Origin: Candidatus Mcinerneyibacterium aminivorans
GTDB lineage: Bacteria; Macinerneyibacteriota; Macinerneyibacteria; Macinerneyibacteriales; Macinerneyibacteriaceae
Length of the DNA: 64,000 nucleotides
Assembly (NCBI GenBank): GCA_008086245.1
Contig: VSIX01000032.1
Span: 1 to 64,000, forward strand
Direction of reading: 5' to 3'
Numbering within the stretch: the stretch's first letter is position 1; every line of letters begins with the position of its first letter. Both the position numbers and the translations under genes were made by a program. The notes beneath the pieces were generated by a model. That model did not search any database and was not told the origin of the DNA. It saw only the letters and a program-made list of their open reading frames with translations. Positions 10,537 to 18,591 of this stretch are shown here, piece after piece.

Positions 10537-11949
10537 ATGTCAGATATTTTTAAAAAAATACTTTTAATACTATTAATATTAATAGTTTTTTCTTCAGGAT
10601 TAATTCTATTTGCTGAAAGCAAATCAAATCCAAAATATATTTTTTATTTTATAGGTGATGGGCTTGGTCTGGCACAGAGAGAACTTGCAGAGATTTATCT
10701 AGAAGAAAAAAATCAAAAACAGTTGTTGATGAATAATCTTCCCATAACGGGAAATATAAGAACTTCCTCGCTTGATTCCTTAATTACAGATTCGGCGGCA
10801 GCCGGTACTGCTTTAGCTACAGGATATAAAACCAAAAATGGAATGATATCGGTGCTTTCTGAAAAGAAAAATGTAAAAACTATTGTAGAATATGCAGAAG
10901 GAAAGCGGTGGGCAACCGGAATCATAACTTCAACAAGACTGACCCATGCTACTCCGGCAGTTTTTGCCTCTCACAATCCGGACAGGGGAAACGAAAATGA
11001 AATTGCAGCTGATTTAGTTAAAAGCGGTGTGGATTATTTTTCAGGAGGGGGACTCAGACATTTTATCCCTTATAATATGAAAAATTCAAAAAGAGAAGAT
11101 AATAAAAATTTAATAAAAGTATTTGAAAATAATGGATACAGAGTCTTAGAAAATAAAAAAGAATTTTTAAACTTTCAAACTATTAATTTCGAAAAATATG
11201 AAAAAATATTTGCATGTTATTCATTAAGTCATCTTCCGTATGTAATTAACAGAAAAGACAGTAAAAAAATTCCAACCCTTTCAGAGTCAACAGATAAAGC
11301 AATTTCACTTTTAAAGAAAAATAAAAATGGATTTTTTTTAATGGTGGAGGGTGGAAGAATTGATCATGCTGCTCACATGAATGACCCTGCAACTATGATC
11401 CATGAGATTCTGGAATTTGATAGTTCTATAAGAACAGCTTATAAATTTTATAAAAAGCACAGTGATGAAACTTTGATTGTGGTTCTTGCGGATCATGAAA
11501 CGGGAGGACTGGGACTCGGATACGGCAATAATTATTCACTAGATATTAAAAGTTTACACAAACAGGAGAAATCTATAGGATTTCTGCTAGAACAGAAAAT
11601 TTATGATGGCAGCAGAAAATCATTTATAAATTATATTGAAGGATCCAGAGGATTTAATAATTTAACCAGAGAAGAAAAGAAAAAAATCTACAATCAGATG
11701 GATGAAATTGATAGGTATATAAAAAAAGAAGATAAGGAATACAGTTTGAGGACAAATTATTCTTTTATTCCTGCACTATCAGATATTATATCCGAAAGAG
11801 CATTAATTCAATGGACGTCATCGGCACATACAGCAATCCCGGTTCCGGTAACAGCAGTCGGTGTTAAATCTGAAAAATTTTCGGGGGTTAAAAAAAATAC
11901 AGAAGCTGCGGAAATAATTATAAATATTATAGAAAAATCTGAAAATTGA
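10537..11949 (+). CDS. Alkaline phosphatase, exported
   Basis: A 470-residue PhoA-superfamily phosphomonoesterase. A hydrophobic N-terminus (residues 7-27) is a signal peptide or membrane anchor. Metal and catalytic residues are clear: D41 in FIGDGLGL, the nucleophile S86 in TDSAAAGTALATG, EGGRIDHAAH around residue 270, LADHETGG around 318, and SSAHTAIPVPV near the C-terminus. It should act outside the cytoplasm with two zinc ions and one magnesium ion. AAAGGGAG precedes ATG 10537, 19 bases after uvrA. No pho box was sought beyond reading, and none stood out. Confidence 0.93.
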   Translation: MSDIFKKILLILLILIVFSSGLILFAESKSNPKYIFYFIGDGLGLAQRELAEIYLEEKNQKQLLMNNLPITGNIRTSSLDSLITDSAAAGTALATGYKTKNGMISVLSEKKNVKTIVEYAEGKRWATGIITSTRLTHATPAVFASHNPDRGNENEIAADLVKSGVDYFSGGGLRHFIPYNMKNSKREDNKNLIKVFENNGYRVLENKKEFLNFQTINFEKYEKIFACYSLSHLPYVINRKDSKKIPTLSESTDKAISLLKKNKNGFFLMVEGGRIDHAAHMNDPATMIHEILEFDSSIRTAYKFYKKHSDETLIVVLADHETGGLGLGYGNNYSLDIKSLHKQEKSIGFLLEQKIYDGSRKSFINYIEGSRGFNNLTREEKKKIYNQMDEIDRYIKKEDKEYSLRTNYSFIPALSDIISERALIQWTSSAHTAIPVPVTAVGVKSEKFSGVKKNTEAAEIIINIIEKSEN

Positions 11950-12114
11950 AAAATCAGGCTGTAAATAAAAAGCTTCAACCAAGTTTAATTTGCAGCCTAA
12001 ATTCTGTTCTGTAGTCTGTTGTCTGTATTCTTATCTTTTAAAAAATTTTATACAGACAACAAGAACTTCTTTGGAATTACATATAAACAAAAGAAACGAC
12101 CTGCGTCATAGGAT

Positions 12115-12136
12115 AAAAATCTCGATAGAGATTTTT
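12115..12136. terminator. A/T-flanked hairpin with GATA loop
   Basis: AAAAATCTC-GATA-GAGATTTTT, perfect 9-bp arms. A member of the variable-arm family (arm CTC). It may terminate the uvrA-phosphatase transcript. Confidence 0.55.
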
Positions 12137-12250
12137 AACTCTCATTCAAATACACACAGGCACCATAAGTATTATATAGGATTCCTGAACTAAGAATTAA
12201 TAAAAGATATACATATCTATCAAAAATCTTCATTACTTATGTTTAGCAAG

Positions 12251-12296
12251 TATGCATATTCCGGCTGAAGCGAAGAGAAATGCCGGAATCTTCTAG
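12251..12296 (+). repeat. Dispersed palindromic repeat family A, copy 3
   Basis: TATGCATATTCCGGCTGAAG, then GCGAAGAGAAAT, then GCCGGAATCTTCTAG. The arms ATTCCGGC/GCCGGAAT pair perfectly. A TTTCTTCGGA tail follows 20 bases later, like the tail after copy 4. Confidence 0.8.
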
Positions 12297-12368
12297 TATG
12301 ACTTTTATTGTTTCTTCGGAGGAATTAGGTTTAAGTTATATCTGATACTAATACTGATACTGATACTA

Positions 12369-12390
12369 AAAAATCCCGGCAGGGATTTTT
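12369..12390. terminator. A/T-flanked hairpin with GGCA loop
   Basis: AAAAATCCC-GGCA-GGGATTTTT, perfect. The arms equal those at 3919-3942 with a different loop. It is preceded by an ACTGAT simple repeat. Confidence 0.55.
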
Positions 12391-12477
12391 CAACTCACAC
12401 TACCACTACCACTAACAGTCCCCCTACAAAATCCACTAAATTCTTGATAAATAAAAAAAATGATATAAACTAAATAT

Positions 12478-12810
12478 ATGAAATTGAAAGTATCTGTTTC
12501 TTTATTTGTTATATTATTTTTATTTTCGTGTTCACATACAAGAATGCAAATTAACAGTGATGAGCTTTTTTCTTATGCATCTGAACTGACATCCCAACGA
12601 ATGTATGATGATGCCCTTGAATACTATAAAACAATCCTGAAGCAAAATGCTGACAGCCAGCTAAAGGCAAAAGTCTATAATAATATGGCAATTATATATG
12701 AGATTAAAGGTGAAAATCTTCTAGCGAGAAAATATTATAGAGAGGCGATAAATCTATCTAATAATGAAGAAATATATAGAAATTATCAGCTGTTTTTGGA
12801 TACATTATGA
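12478..12810 (+). CDS. Small TPR lipoprotein
   Basis: A 110-residue lipoprotein. A hydrophobic stretch ends in a lipobox LFSC with the acylated cysteine at residue 18. After it come two TPR-like helix pairs, ELTSQRMYDDALEYYKTIL and YNNMAIIYEIKGENLLARKY. It overlaps the next lipoprotein gene by ATGA, so the two are coupled and probably work together at the envelope. The family is not otherwise recognised. No clear ribosome-binding site precedes the ATG. Confidence 0.75.
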   Translation: MKLKVSVSLFVILFLFSCSHTRMQINSDELFSYASELTSQRMYDDALEYYKTILKQNADSQLKAKVYNNMAIIYEIKGENLLARKYYREAINLSNNEEIYRNYQLFLDTL

Positions 12811-13451
12811 AAAAAAGTATAGTGTTGATATTTAGTATTTTATTGATTTCCTGCTCTGTCAATAATACTGAAATTATTAAAATTGAGAAAAAAACTACAG
12901 GATATATCATGCAGGGGGATAGGCTTGCAATTTCTCCGCCTTCATTAAATTCTAAATTTTCGAATCGATTGCATGATTTGATGAATAAAATTGGAAAAGC
13001 TGTACTATCGGAAAACTTTGTTATTACTCCCAGGATTGAAATCAATGATTATAACAATAAAAAGATTATTATTTTAAAAACTGCAAGAACGGTTGGAGCT
13101 AATTTTGTAATTTTTAGCGAGGTTGAATATTCCACAACAACATATTATCCGGAAAGAAATAAATTTCCAGATCATGTTAACCTTGAAAATGTTGATCAGA
13201 ATCAAATTCAATTCGGCGAAAGAATGACTGTATCTGTAAGGCTGGAACTTTATAATTCAAAAAATTACTTTCAGGTTACTGAAAGAACATATAATTACAG
13301 TTTTTTTACAATGCCTTTTGAAGATCAAAAAAGAGAGAATAAATGGATTAGGGAAAAAGTTGATATATCAGTGCGTGAGGGATTTAAAAATTTTTTAAAT
13401 GATACGGGAGGGAAAGAAATCAAAACCCCCCGAATGATTTTTCTCAATTAA
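12807..13451 (+). CDS. Lipoprotein of unknown function
   Basis: A 214-residue lipoprotein with lipobox LISC (cysteine at residue 16). The mature part contains a segment around residues 35-110 (GDRLAISPPSL, then KTARTVGANFVIFSEVEY) reminiscent of periplasmic proteins that test for a named system component, but I do not recognise a family. It is coupled to the preceding TPR lipoprotein by an ATGA overlap. Its stop lies one base from the convergent tpiA stop, so there is no room for a terminator between them. Confidence 0.7.
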   Translation: MKKSIVLIFSILLISCSVNNTEIIKIEKKTTGYIMQGDRLAISPPSLNSKFSNRLHDLMNKIGKAVLSENFVITPRIEINDYNNKKIIILKTARTVGANFVIFSEVEYSTTTYYPERNKFPDHVNLENVDQNQIQFGERMTVSVRLELYNSKNYFQVTERTYNYSFFTMPFEDQKRENKWIREKVDISVREGFKNFLNDTGGKEIKTPRMIFLN

Positions 13452-13452
13452 A

Positions 13453-14211
13453 TTACTGTAATTTTTTTGCAATATCACAGATCTTTAAAAAGCTATCTGC
13501 TTCAAGTGAGGCTCCTCCGATTAGTGCTCCATCTATATTATCTTTTTTGAGAAGTTCTTCTGCATTATGGGGTTTTACGCTACCACCATACTGAATTCTT
13601 AATTTTTCTGCAAAATCGCTGTCATAAATATTCGAAACAACCTCTCTTATTTTTTCATGTACTTCATCTGCATCTTCTGGAGATGCAGTTTCCCCTGTAC
13701 CTATTGCCCAGATGGGTTCATATGCCAGGGTAATATTTTTTGCTTTCTCTTTACTAATTTCATAAAATAGATTTTTGACCTGCATGGATATTTTTTCGAG
13801 TGTATATCCTTTTTTCCTTTCCTCCAATTTTTCACCTATACAAACAATTGCTTTCATGTGATTATTTAATGCAAATTTTACCTTTTTATTAACCCACTCT
13901 TCAGATTCATTAAAAATATTTCTTCTTTCAGAATGGCCTATAATTGTCCATTCAACATCTATAGAATCCAGCATCTTTGGAGATATTTCCCCAGTATATG
14001 CACCTTCCTGTTTAAAGAATATATTTTGAGAGCCAATAATAATATTTTTAAATGTATTTTTCATTCCCTGCAGATAAATATAGGGGGGAAATACCCCGAT
14101 GTCTATCTTACTTTCATTTTCTGCATATTCATTAATTTTATTGCTCAACGACATAGCAGATTCCAAACCTTTATTCATTTTCCAGTTTCCCGCAATGAAA
14201 AATTTTCTCAT
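13453..14211 (-). CDS. tpiA: Triosephosphate isomerase
   Basis: Interconverts dihydroxyacetone phosphate and glyceraldehyde 3-phosphate. The lysine is in GNWKMN (residues 8-13), the catalytic histidine in IIGHSERR, and the catalytic glutamate in the AYEPIWAIGTG loop. The phosphate-binding GGS appears near residue 210. At 252 residues it has the family length. It lies 18 bases behind pfkA in one minus-strand operon with an AAGGAGG site in the gap. A convergent lipoprotein gene ends one base away. Confidence 0.98.
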   Translation of the reverse strand: MRKFFIAGNWKMNKGLESAMSLSNKINEYAENESKIDIGVFPPYIYLQGMKNTFKNIIIGSQNIFFKQEGAYTGEISPKMLDSIDVEWTIIGHSERRNIFNESEEWVNKKVKFALNNHMKAIVCIGEKLEERKKGYTLEKISMQVKNLFYEISKEKAKNITLAYEPIWAIGTGETASPEDADEVHEKIREVVSNIYDSDFAEKLRIQYGGSVKPHNAEELLKKDNIDGALIGGASLEADSFLKICDIAKKLQ

Positions 14212-14229
14212 ATAATATCCTCCTTTTTT

Positions 14230-15189
14230 TTATAGTGATAAAATTTTATTTAATTCGTATAGGTTTTCTCTATCTTCAATTTTTGTTTTAACTGCTTCTT
14301 CAATAGGAATAAGCTTTGAACTGTTTTTTCTAAGACTTGCCATTTTTCCGCTTTTACCATTTGCAAGAGCTTCTACAGCTTTAGCACCCATTTTACTTGC
14401 AAGAATTCTATCAAAAGCAGATGGAGAGCCACCCCTTTGAAGATGTCCCAAAATAGTTATTCTTATTTCATATCCAAGAATGTTTTTCAAATCCCGTCCA
14501 ATAGTGTATGCATTACCCGCACCTTCTGCGAGGATTATAATACCGTGCTTCTTGCCTCTTTTGTGGCCTTCTCTAATTTTTCTGGCAGTTTTTTCAATAT
14601 TTACCTCTCTTTCAGGTATAAAAACCTGCTCTGCTCCCGTTGCAATAGAAGCCATTAATGCCAGATAGCCGCTTTCTCTTCCCATAACTTCAATAATAAA
14701 AGCTCTTTCGTGAGAAGTTGCAGTATCTTTTATCTTATCTACCGCGTCAATAATTGTATTTAAAGCTGTATCAACACCAATAGCCATATCTGTACCTGCA
14801 AGGTCATTATCGATTGTGCCAGGAATACCTATGGTATTTATACCTTTTTTGTGAAGTTCAAGAGCACCTTTTAGCGAACCATTACCACCAATAACAACCA
14901 GTCCTTTAATATCACGTTTTTGCAAATTTTCAATTGCTTTGTGCTGCCCCTGATCGGTTAAAAATTCTTCACATCGTGATGTTTGTAAAATTGTGCCACC
15001 ACTCTGCATGATTCCCCCAACTTCTTTGTGTTCTAATTTTCTGAATTTATCTTCTATTAATCCGGTATAGCCTTTCTCTATTCCGTAAACTTCAAGTTCA
15101 TGATACATTCCATTTCTAACAACTGACCTTATAGCAGCATTCATGCCTGGGGCATCTCCACCGCTTGTTAATACAGCAATATTTTTCAT
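14230..15189 (-). CDS. pfkA: ATP-dependent 6-phosphofructokinase
   Basis: Phosphorylates fructose 6-phosphate, the committed step of glycolysis. The nucleotide-binding TSGGDAPGMNAAIR is at the N-terminus and the catalytic aspartate lies in GIPGTIDNDLAGTD. MGRESGYLAL and HLQRGGSPSAFDR also match the family. The length of 319 residues is standard for the bacterial allosteric enzyme. A longer frame starting at TTG 15201 contains the ribosome site GGAGGT, so ATG 15189 is the start. It is the first gene of a pfkA-tpiA operon. Confidence 0.98.
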   Translation of the reverse strand: MKNIAVLTSGGDAPGMNAAIRSVVRNGMYHELEVYGIEKGYTGLIEDKFRKLEHKEVGGIMQSGGTILQTSRCEEFLTDQGQHKAIENLQKRDIKGLVVIGGNGSLKGALELHKKGINTIGIPGTIDNDLAGTDMAIGVDTALNTIIDAVDKIKDTATSHERAFIIEVMGRESGYLALMASIATGAEQVFIPEREVNIEKTARKIREGHKRGKKHGIIILAEGAGNAYTIGRDLKNILGYEIRITILGHLQRGGSPSAFDRILASKMGAKAVEALANGKSGKMASLRKNSSKLIPIEEAVKTKIEDRENLYELNKILSL

Positions 15190-15299
15190 AATTACCTCCA
15201 ATTTTTATTATAGGCAAATATATAAAATTTACAATATATTTTACAGCTTTTAACTATTTAAATTAATGTATTTACAATAACTTATAAAGCAAAAATTTT

Positions 15300-16541
15300 T
15301 TAATAATCTATTTTATTTAAATAATTTCTCATCTTATTTAGAGGGGGGCTTTCGGGGAAAATTTCCAGGCCCTTATTAATTATCTCTTCAGCTTTTGTAT
15401 AGTTATCATTTTTAAAATTTTGCTGTGCCCACATTATAAATGTGGAGTTTAAATTTTTATTAATAGTACTGTTTCTGGAATTAATCTCATAGGAAATCAT
15501 AAATTTGCTATAAGCTTTTTCATAATTTTGATTACTAAAATAGAAATTTCCGTAATTGATATTTATATAAAAATTCATTTCATTAATAAAATCAATATCC
15601 GAAATGTATTCTGAACTATTTTGAAGTATAGTTAATGCTTTTTCAAAATCCTGATTTTCAACCAGTAAAATCAAATAGTTGTTAACATCAATTTTATATC
15701 TATTTAATAGAAAGGGGTAGGATTTTAAGCTTTCTACTGCTTCCTGGGTTATAGAATAGCTCTTTTCATAGTTTTTTTCATTTTTTGTTAGATACTGTAG
15801 ATAATTAAAAAATCCGGCCTGAATGTTGTTATATTTAGCTATACTTTCGGGATCCAGGGCTAGGGCCTTTAGACTAATTTGAAAAGCCTTTTCTGGACCA
15901 TTAATGTAGTAAATTCGATTTGCATATATTGATAAAATCATTTCCTTTTGATTCAGTACAATGTGTTTGTCTTTTTGCAATCTACTTACGAGTTCTTCTC
16001 TATTTATAAGATGAGGATTGTTAATATAGTTAAATCCCGCTTCGCTTGTATTTTCAATAAAAATATCATTTCCGTCTATATTTAAAATAGTAAAGGTATG
16101 ATCCCTGGTTAAAACCATTTGGGGATTGTATCCTTTTTTTATAAGGAGAATGTTATAAAATATTGTTGAAGAAATACAGTTATAGTCGCCCGAATCCAGC
16201 AGGGTATCTAACCTGTAAGCATGTTCCGAGTATTTTTTTAGAATATTATCATGCATATACTGGAATATGAATTTTGCGAATTCTATTTTACTTTTTTTAT
16301 TAAATTTATTTTCAATGTCTGAGGCGGTTTGGTTAATAATAGATGAATATAAGCTAATTTCTTTTGAAGTGGTTATTCCGTAGCTCACCAGAACGGATTT
16401 TGCAATTTCAAAACTGCTGGGATTTCTTATAAAATTATATTCTAAAGAATTTTTATCCAGTTCTAAATATCTTGATATATAGCCAAAATTGGTGGAAATG
16501 ATTATAAATAAAATTAATGCTAAATTTAATATTCTTTTCAT
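15300..16541 (-). CDS. Exported transglutaminase-like TPR protein
   Basis: A 413-residue protein with an N-terminal signal sequence or anchor (residues 4-20). Residues ~95-180 carry a transglutaminase/cysteine-protease-like core: GDYNCISSTIFYNILL has the candidate nucleophile cysteine, RDHTFTILNIDG the histidine, and FIENT the third polar residue. The C-terminal half is TPR-like (EKAYSKFMISYEINSRNSTI, then NDNYTKAEEIINKGLEIFPE). Such proteins often process peptides or peptidoglycan, but the substrate here is not evident. It is a stand-alone minus-strand gene upstream of pfkA. Confidence 0.75.
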   Translation of the reverse strand: MKRILNLALILFIIISTNFGYISRYLELDKNSLEYNFIRNPSSFEIAKSVLVSYGITTSKEISLYSSIINQTASDIENKFNKKSKIEFAKFIFQYMHDNILKKYSEHAYRLDTLLDSGDYNCISSTIFYNILLIKKGYNPQMVLTRDHTFTILNIDGNDIFIENTSEAGFNYINNPHLINREELVSRLQKDKHIVLNQKEMILSIYANRIYYINGPEKAFQISLKALALDPESIAKYNNIQAGFFNYLQYLTKNEKNYEKSYSITQEAVESLKSYPFLLNRYKIDVNNYLILLVENQDFEKALTILQNSSEYISDIDFINEMNFYININYGNFYFSNQNYEKAYSKFMISYEINSRNSTINKNLNSTFIMWAQQNFKNDNYTKAEEIINKGLEIFPESPPLNKMRNYLNKIDY

Positions 16542-16635
16542 ACAATAAAGTATAATATTAATTGGGTATATTTAAAGTTTTAATCTTTTTTAGTTTTGAT
16601 TGTATTGTGTTTGTGGAAAAGTTAAGATTTGTTTG

Positions 16636-17364
16636 TCATTTTGATTTTTTAACAAAATTATCAAATAAAACTTTGCTTTCGGGGGATTGGTGATAGATTC
16701 TTTCGGGATGCCACTGTACTCCTATAATAAATTTATCATCATCGGTTTCGATAGCTTCAATTGCATTGTCATCTGATTTTGCAGAAATTCTCATTTTTTT
16801 GCTGTGATATTTTATAAATTGATGATGATACGAATTAACCCTGAATTTTTTGTTTTTAACAATTTCAAAAAGCTTGCTATTTTCTTCTACATTAACGAAA
16901 TGTCCCAGCAGGGAAGGATCGGGTTCATTTTGATAATGCTGTAGGATATACTCTTTATTTTGTGAAACATCCTGATACAGCGTTCCCTCATAATATATGT
17001 TCAAAACCTGCATTCCCCTGCATATTCCCAGAACTGGAATATCTTTTTCCAGTGCCAGATTCAAAATAGTAAAATCGAGATTATCCTTATCGGGATTAAT
17101 TTCTCCCAGTTCTGGATATGGATTCTCCCCGTACCTTGCCGGATCAATATCAACACCGCCGGAAAGGAGAAGACCGTCTATTTGAGAAATGTAGTTTTCC
17201 AGCATTTCTTTGGTTGAAGTAACGGGAATTATAAGAGGAATTCCTTCCGATAAAATTATTGAATCAAGATAATCCTTGTTTATATATATCCTTTTATATC
17301 CCGGGAATTTATAATTTTTCTCTATTAAAAGCGAGGAGGTTATCCCGATAACAGGTTTAGTCAT
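16636..17364 (-). CDS. Class I glutamine amidotransferase, peptidase C26
   Basis: A 242-residue gamma-glutamyl hydrolase of the PuuD type. The nucleophile cysteine lies in LGICRGMQVLN, the dyad histidine in VQWHPERIYH, and SGGVDIDPARYGE is the usual N-terminal signature. Enzymes of this group cleave gamma-glutamyl amides such as gamma-glutamyl-GABA. It overlaps the end of the upstream flavin oxidoreductase gene by eight bases, so the two form one operon. No putrescine pathway genes are nearby, so the substrate is open. Confidence 0.88.
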   Translation of the reverse strand: MTKPVIGITSSLLIEKNYKFPGYKRIYINKDYLDSIILSEGIPLIIPVTSTKEMLENYISQIDGLLLSGGVDIDPARYGENPYPELGEINPDKDNLDFTILNLALEKDIPVLGICRGMQVLNIYYEGTLYQDVSQNKEYILQHYQNEPDPSLLGHFVNVEENSKLFEIVKNKKFRVNSYHHQFIKYHSKKMRISAKSDDNAIEAIETDDDKFIIGVQWHPERIYHQSPESKVLFDNFVKKSK

Positions 17365-18445
17365 TTAGTGTTTTCCTTATTTTTTCATTGTAACATTTAA
17401 CACCGTGCTGTGTCTTATCTGGCCAGCACTGGTTACAGCGAATACATTTAGCCTCATAATCTTCGATATTTTTAAATTTTGATACAAGATCGGGTTCTGC
17501 TATAAGAGGCCTACATAAACTGATTAAATCTGATATTCTTTTTTCAATTACTTCTTTTGCTTCAGCAAGAGTACTGAAACCATTTACAAGGGCTAAATCA
17601 TAATCTTCGCCAACTTCTTTTCTTATTTCTTCGGCCCAGGGAAGATATTTAATGCTTTTTCTTTTTTTTATTTTTTTTGATTCACTTGCTGCATTGCTTA
17701 TTTCTATACAGTTAGCACCTTCTTCAAATGCCATTTTTGCAAAAATTTTGCCCTCATCAATGTTCAATCCGAATTTTTCTTCGCCAGCCACCCCGAGTTT
17801 AATCCATATTGGAAAATCATCTCCTACTTTTTCTCTGGTTAATCTTAAAATATTTTTGAGGATTCTAAATCTATTTTCAATTGATCCTCCCCATTTATCC
17901 TGTCTTTTGTTGGTATAGGGTAACATAAATTGATTTATGAGATAGCCGTGGGCTGCATGTATCTGAACACCATCAAACCCAGCTTTTTTTACTCTTTCTG
18001 CCGCCCGTGCAAATTTGACAATGATGTTTTCTATTTGCTCCTCTGTCAATTTTGAGGATTCAGTTTTTTTATTAAAAGAAATCCCGGAAGGAGATAAAGG
18101 GTTTGGTGTTTCTTTTGTATCTACGCTTCCTCCTGCATGATTTATCTGCATGATAATTTTTGTATCGGTTTTTTTTATGGGTTCTATAATGTTATGCCAG
18201 ATTTCAATTAGAGAATCCCTATCCATAGCACTCATTTCTGAATGAGCTTTTCCCTGTCTATCCACATATGCATGACCGGTAATAATTACTCCAATTTCGC
18301 CTTCTGTGAGCTTCTTATACATATTCGTTAATTTTGCCGGTGGAATTCCATCTGAATCGGATATTTTTTCTGCTGTAGCTGATCTTATAAATCTATTTTT
18401 TAAATTTAGCTTGCCTACATTGACATTGTCGAATATTGTTTTCAT
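17357..18445 (-). CDS. Old-yellow-enzyme-family flavin oxidoreductase
   Basis: A 362-residue NADH:flavin oxidoreductase barrel. Visible parts are LKNRFIRSATAE at the FMN-binding start, HAGGSVD, QIHAAHGYLINQFMLPYTNKR with the substrate-binding HAAH, and ENRFRI. Near the C-terminus a cysteine set CIRCNQC...C resembles the 4Fe-4S ligands of 2,4-dienoyl-CoA reductase, yet the FAD/NAD domain of those enzymes is absent. The longest frame starts at 18490, but AGGTGAT precedes ATG 18445, which gives the usual N-terminus. It is the first gene of an operon with the C26 hydrolase. Confidence 0.87.
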   Translation of the reverse strand: MKTIFDNVNVGKLNLKNRFIRSATAEKISDSDGIPPAKLTNMYKKLTEGEIGVIITGHAYVDRQGKAHSEMSAMDRDSLIEIWHNIIEPIKKTDTKIIMQINHAGGSVDTKETPNPLSPSGISFNKKTESSKLTEEQIENIIVKFARAAERVKKAGFDGVQIHAAHGYLINQFMLPYTNKRQDKWGGSIENRFRILKNILRLTREKVGDDFPIWIKLGVAGEEKFGLNIDEGKIFAKMAFEEGANCIEISNAASESKKIKKRKSIKYLPWAEEIRKEVGEDYDLALVNGFSTLAEAKEVIEKRISDLISLCRPLIAEPDLVSKFKNIEDYEAKCIRCNQCWPDKTQHGVKCYNEKIRKTLND

Positions 18446-18591
18446 ATTTATCACCTGAATTAATATTATCCTATTTATCTGTAAAGTCAATTTTTGAATT
18501 TAACCTAATATAACATATTTATTTTATATTGATATTTTATTTGTCTGTTTTATAATATATAAATATATATTTTTCAAAGAAGGAGGATTTA

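Larger units (their letters stand above)
11950..12477. other. Repeat-bearing intergenic region
   Basis: No gene is supported. It contains hairpins at 12115-12136 and 12369-12390 and family-A copy 3 (12251-12296). Near 12343-12368 there is an ACTAAT/ACTGAT simple repeat, then CACTACCACTACCACTAAC. A 67-codon frame at 11990-12193 runs through a hairpin and was rejected. Confidence 0.7.

Noticed and set aside
11990-12193. 67-codon open frame as a gene
   Set aside because: It lies in a repeat region, runs through the 12115-12136 hairpin, has no ribosome-binding site and reads as low-complexity cysteine/histidine-rich sequence.
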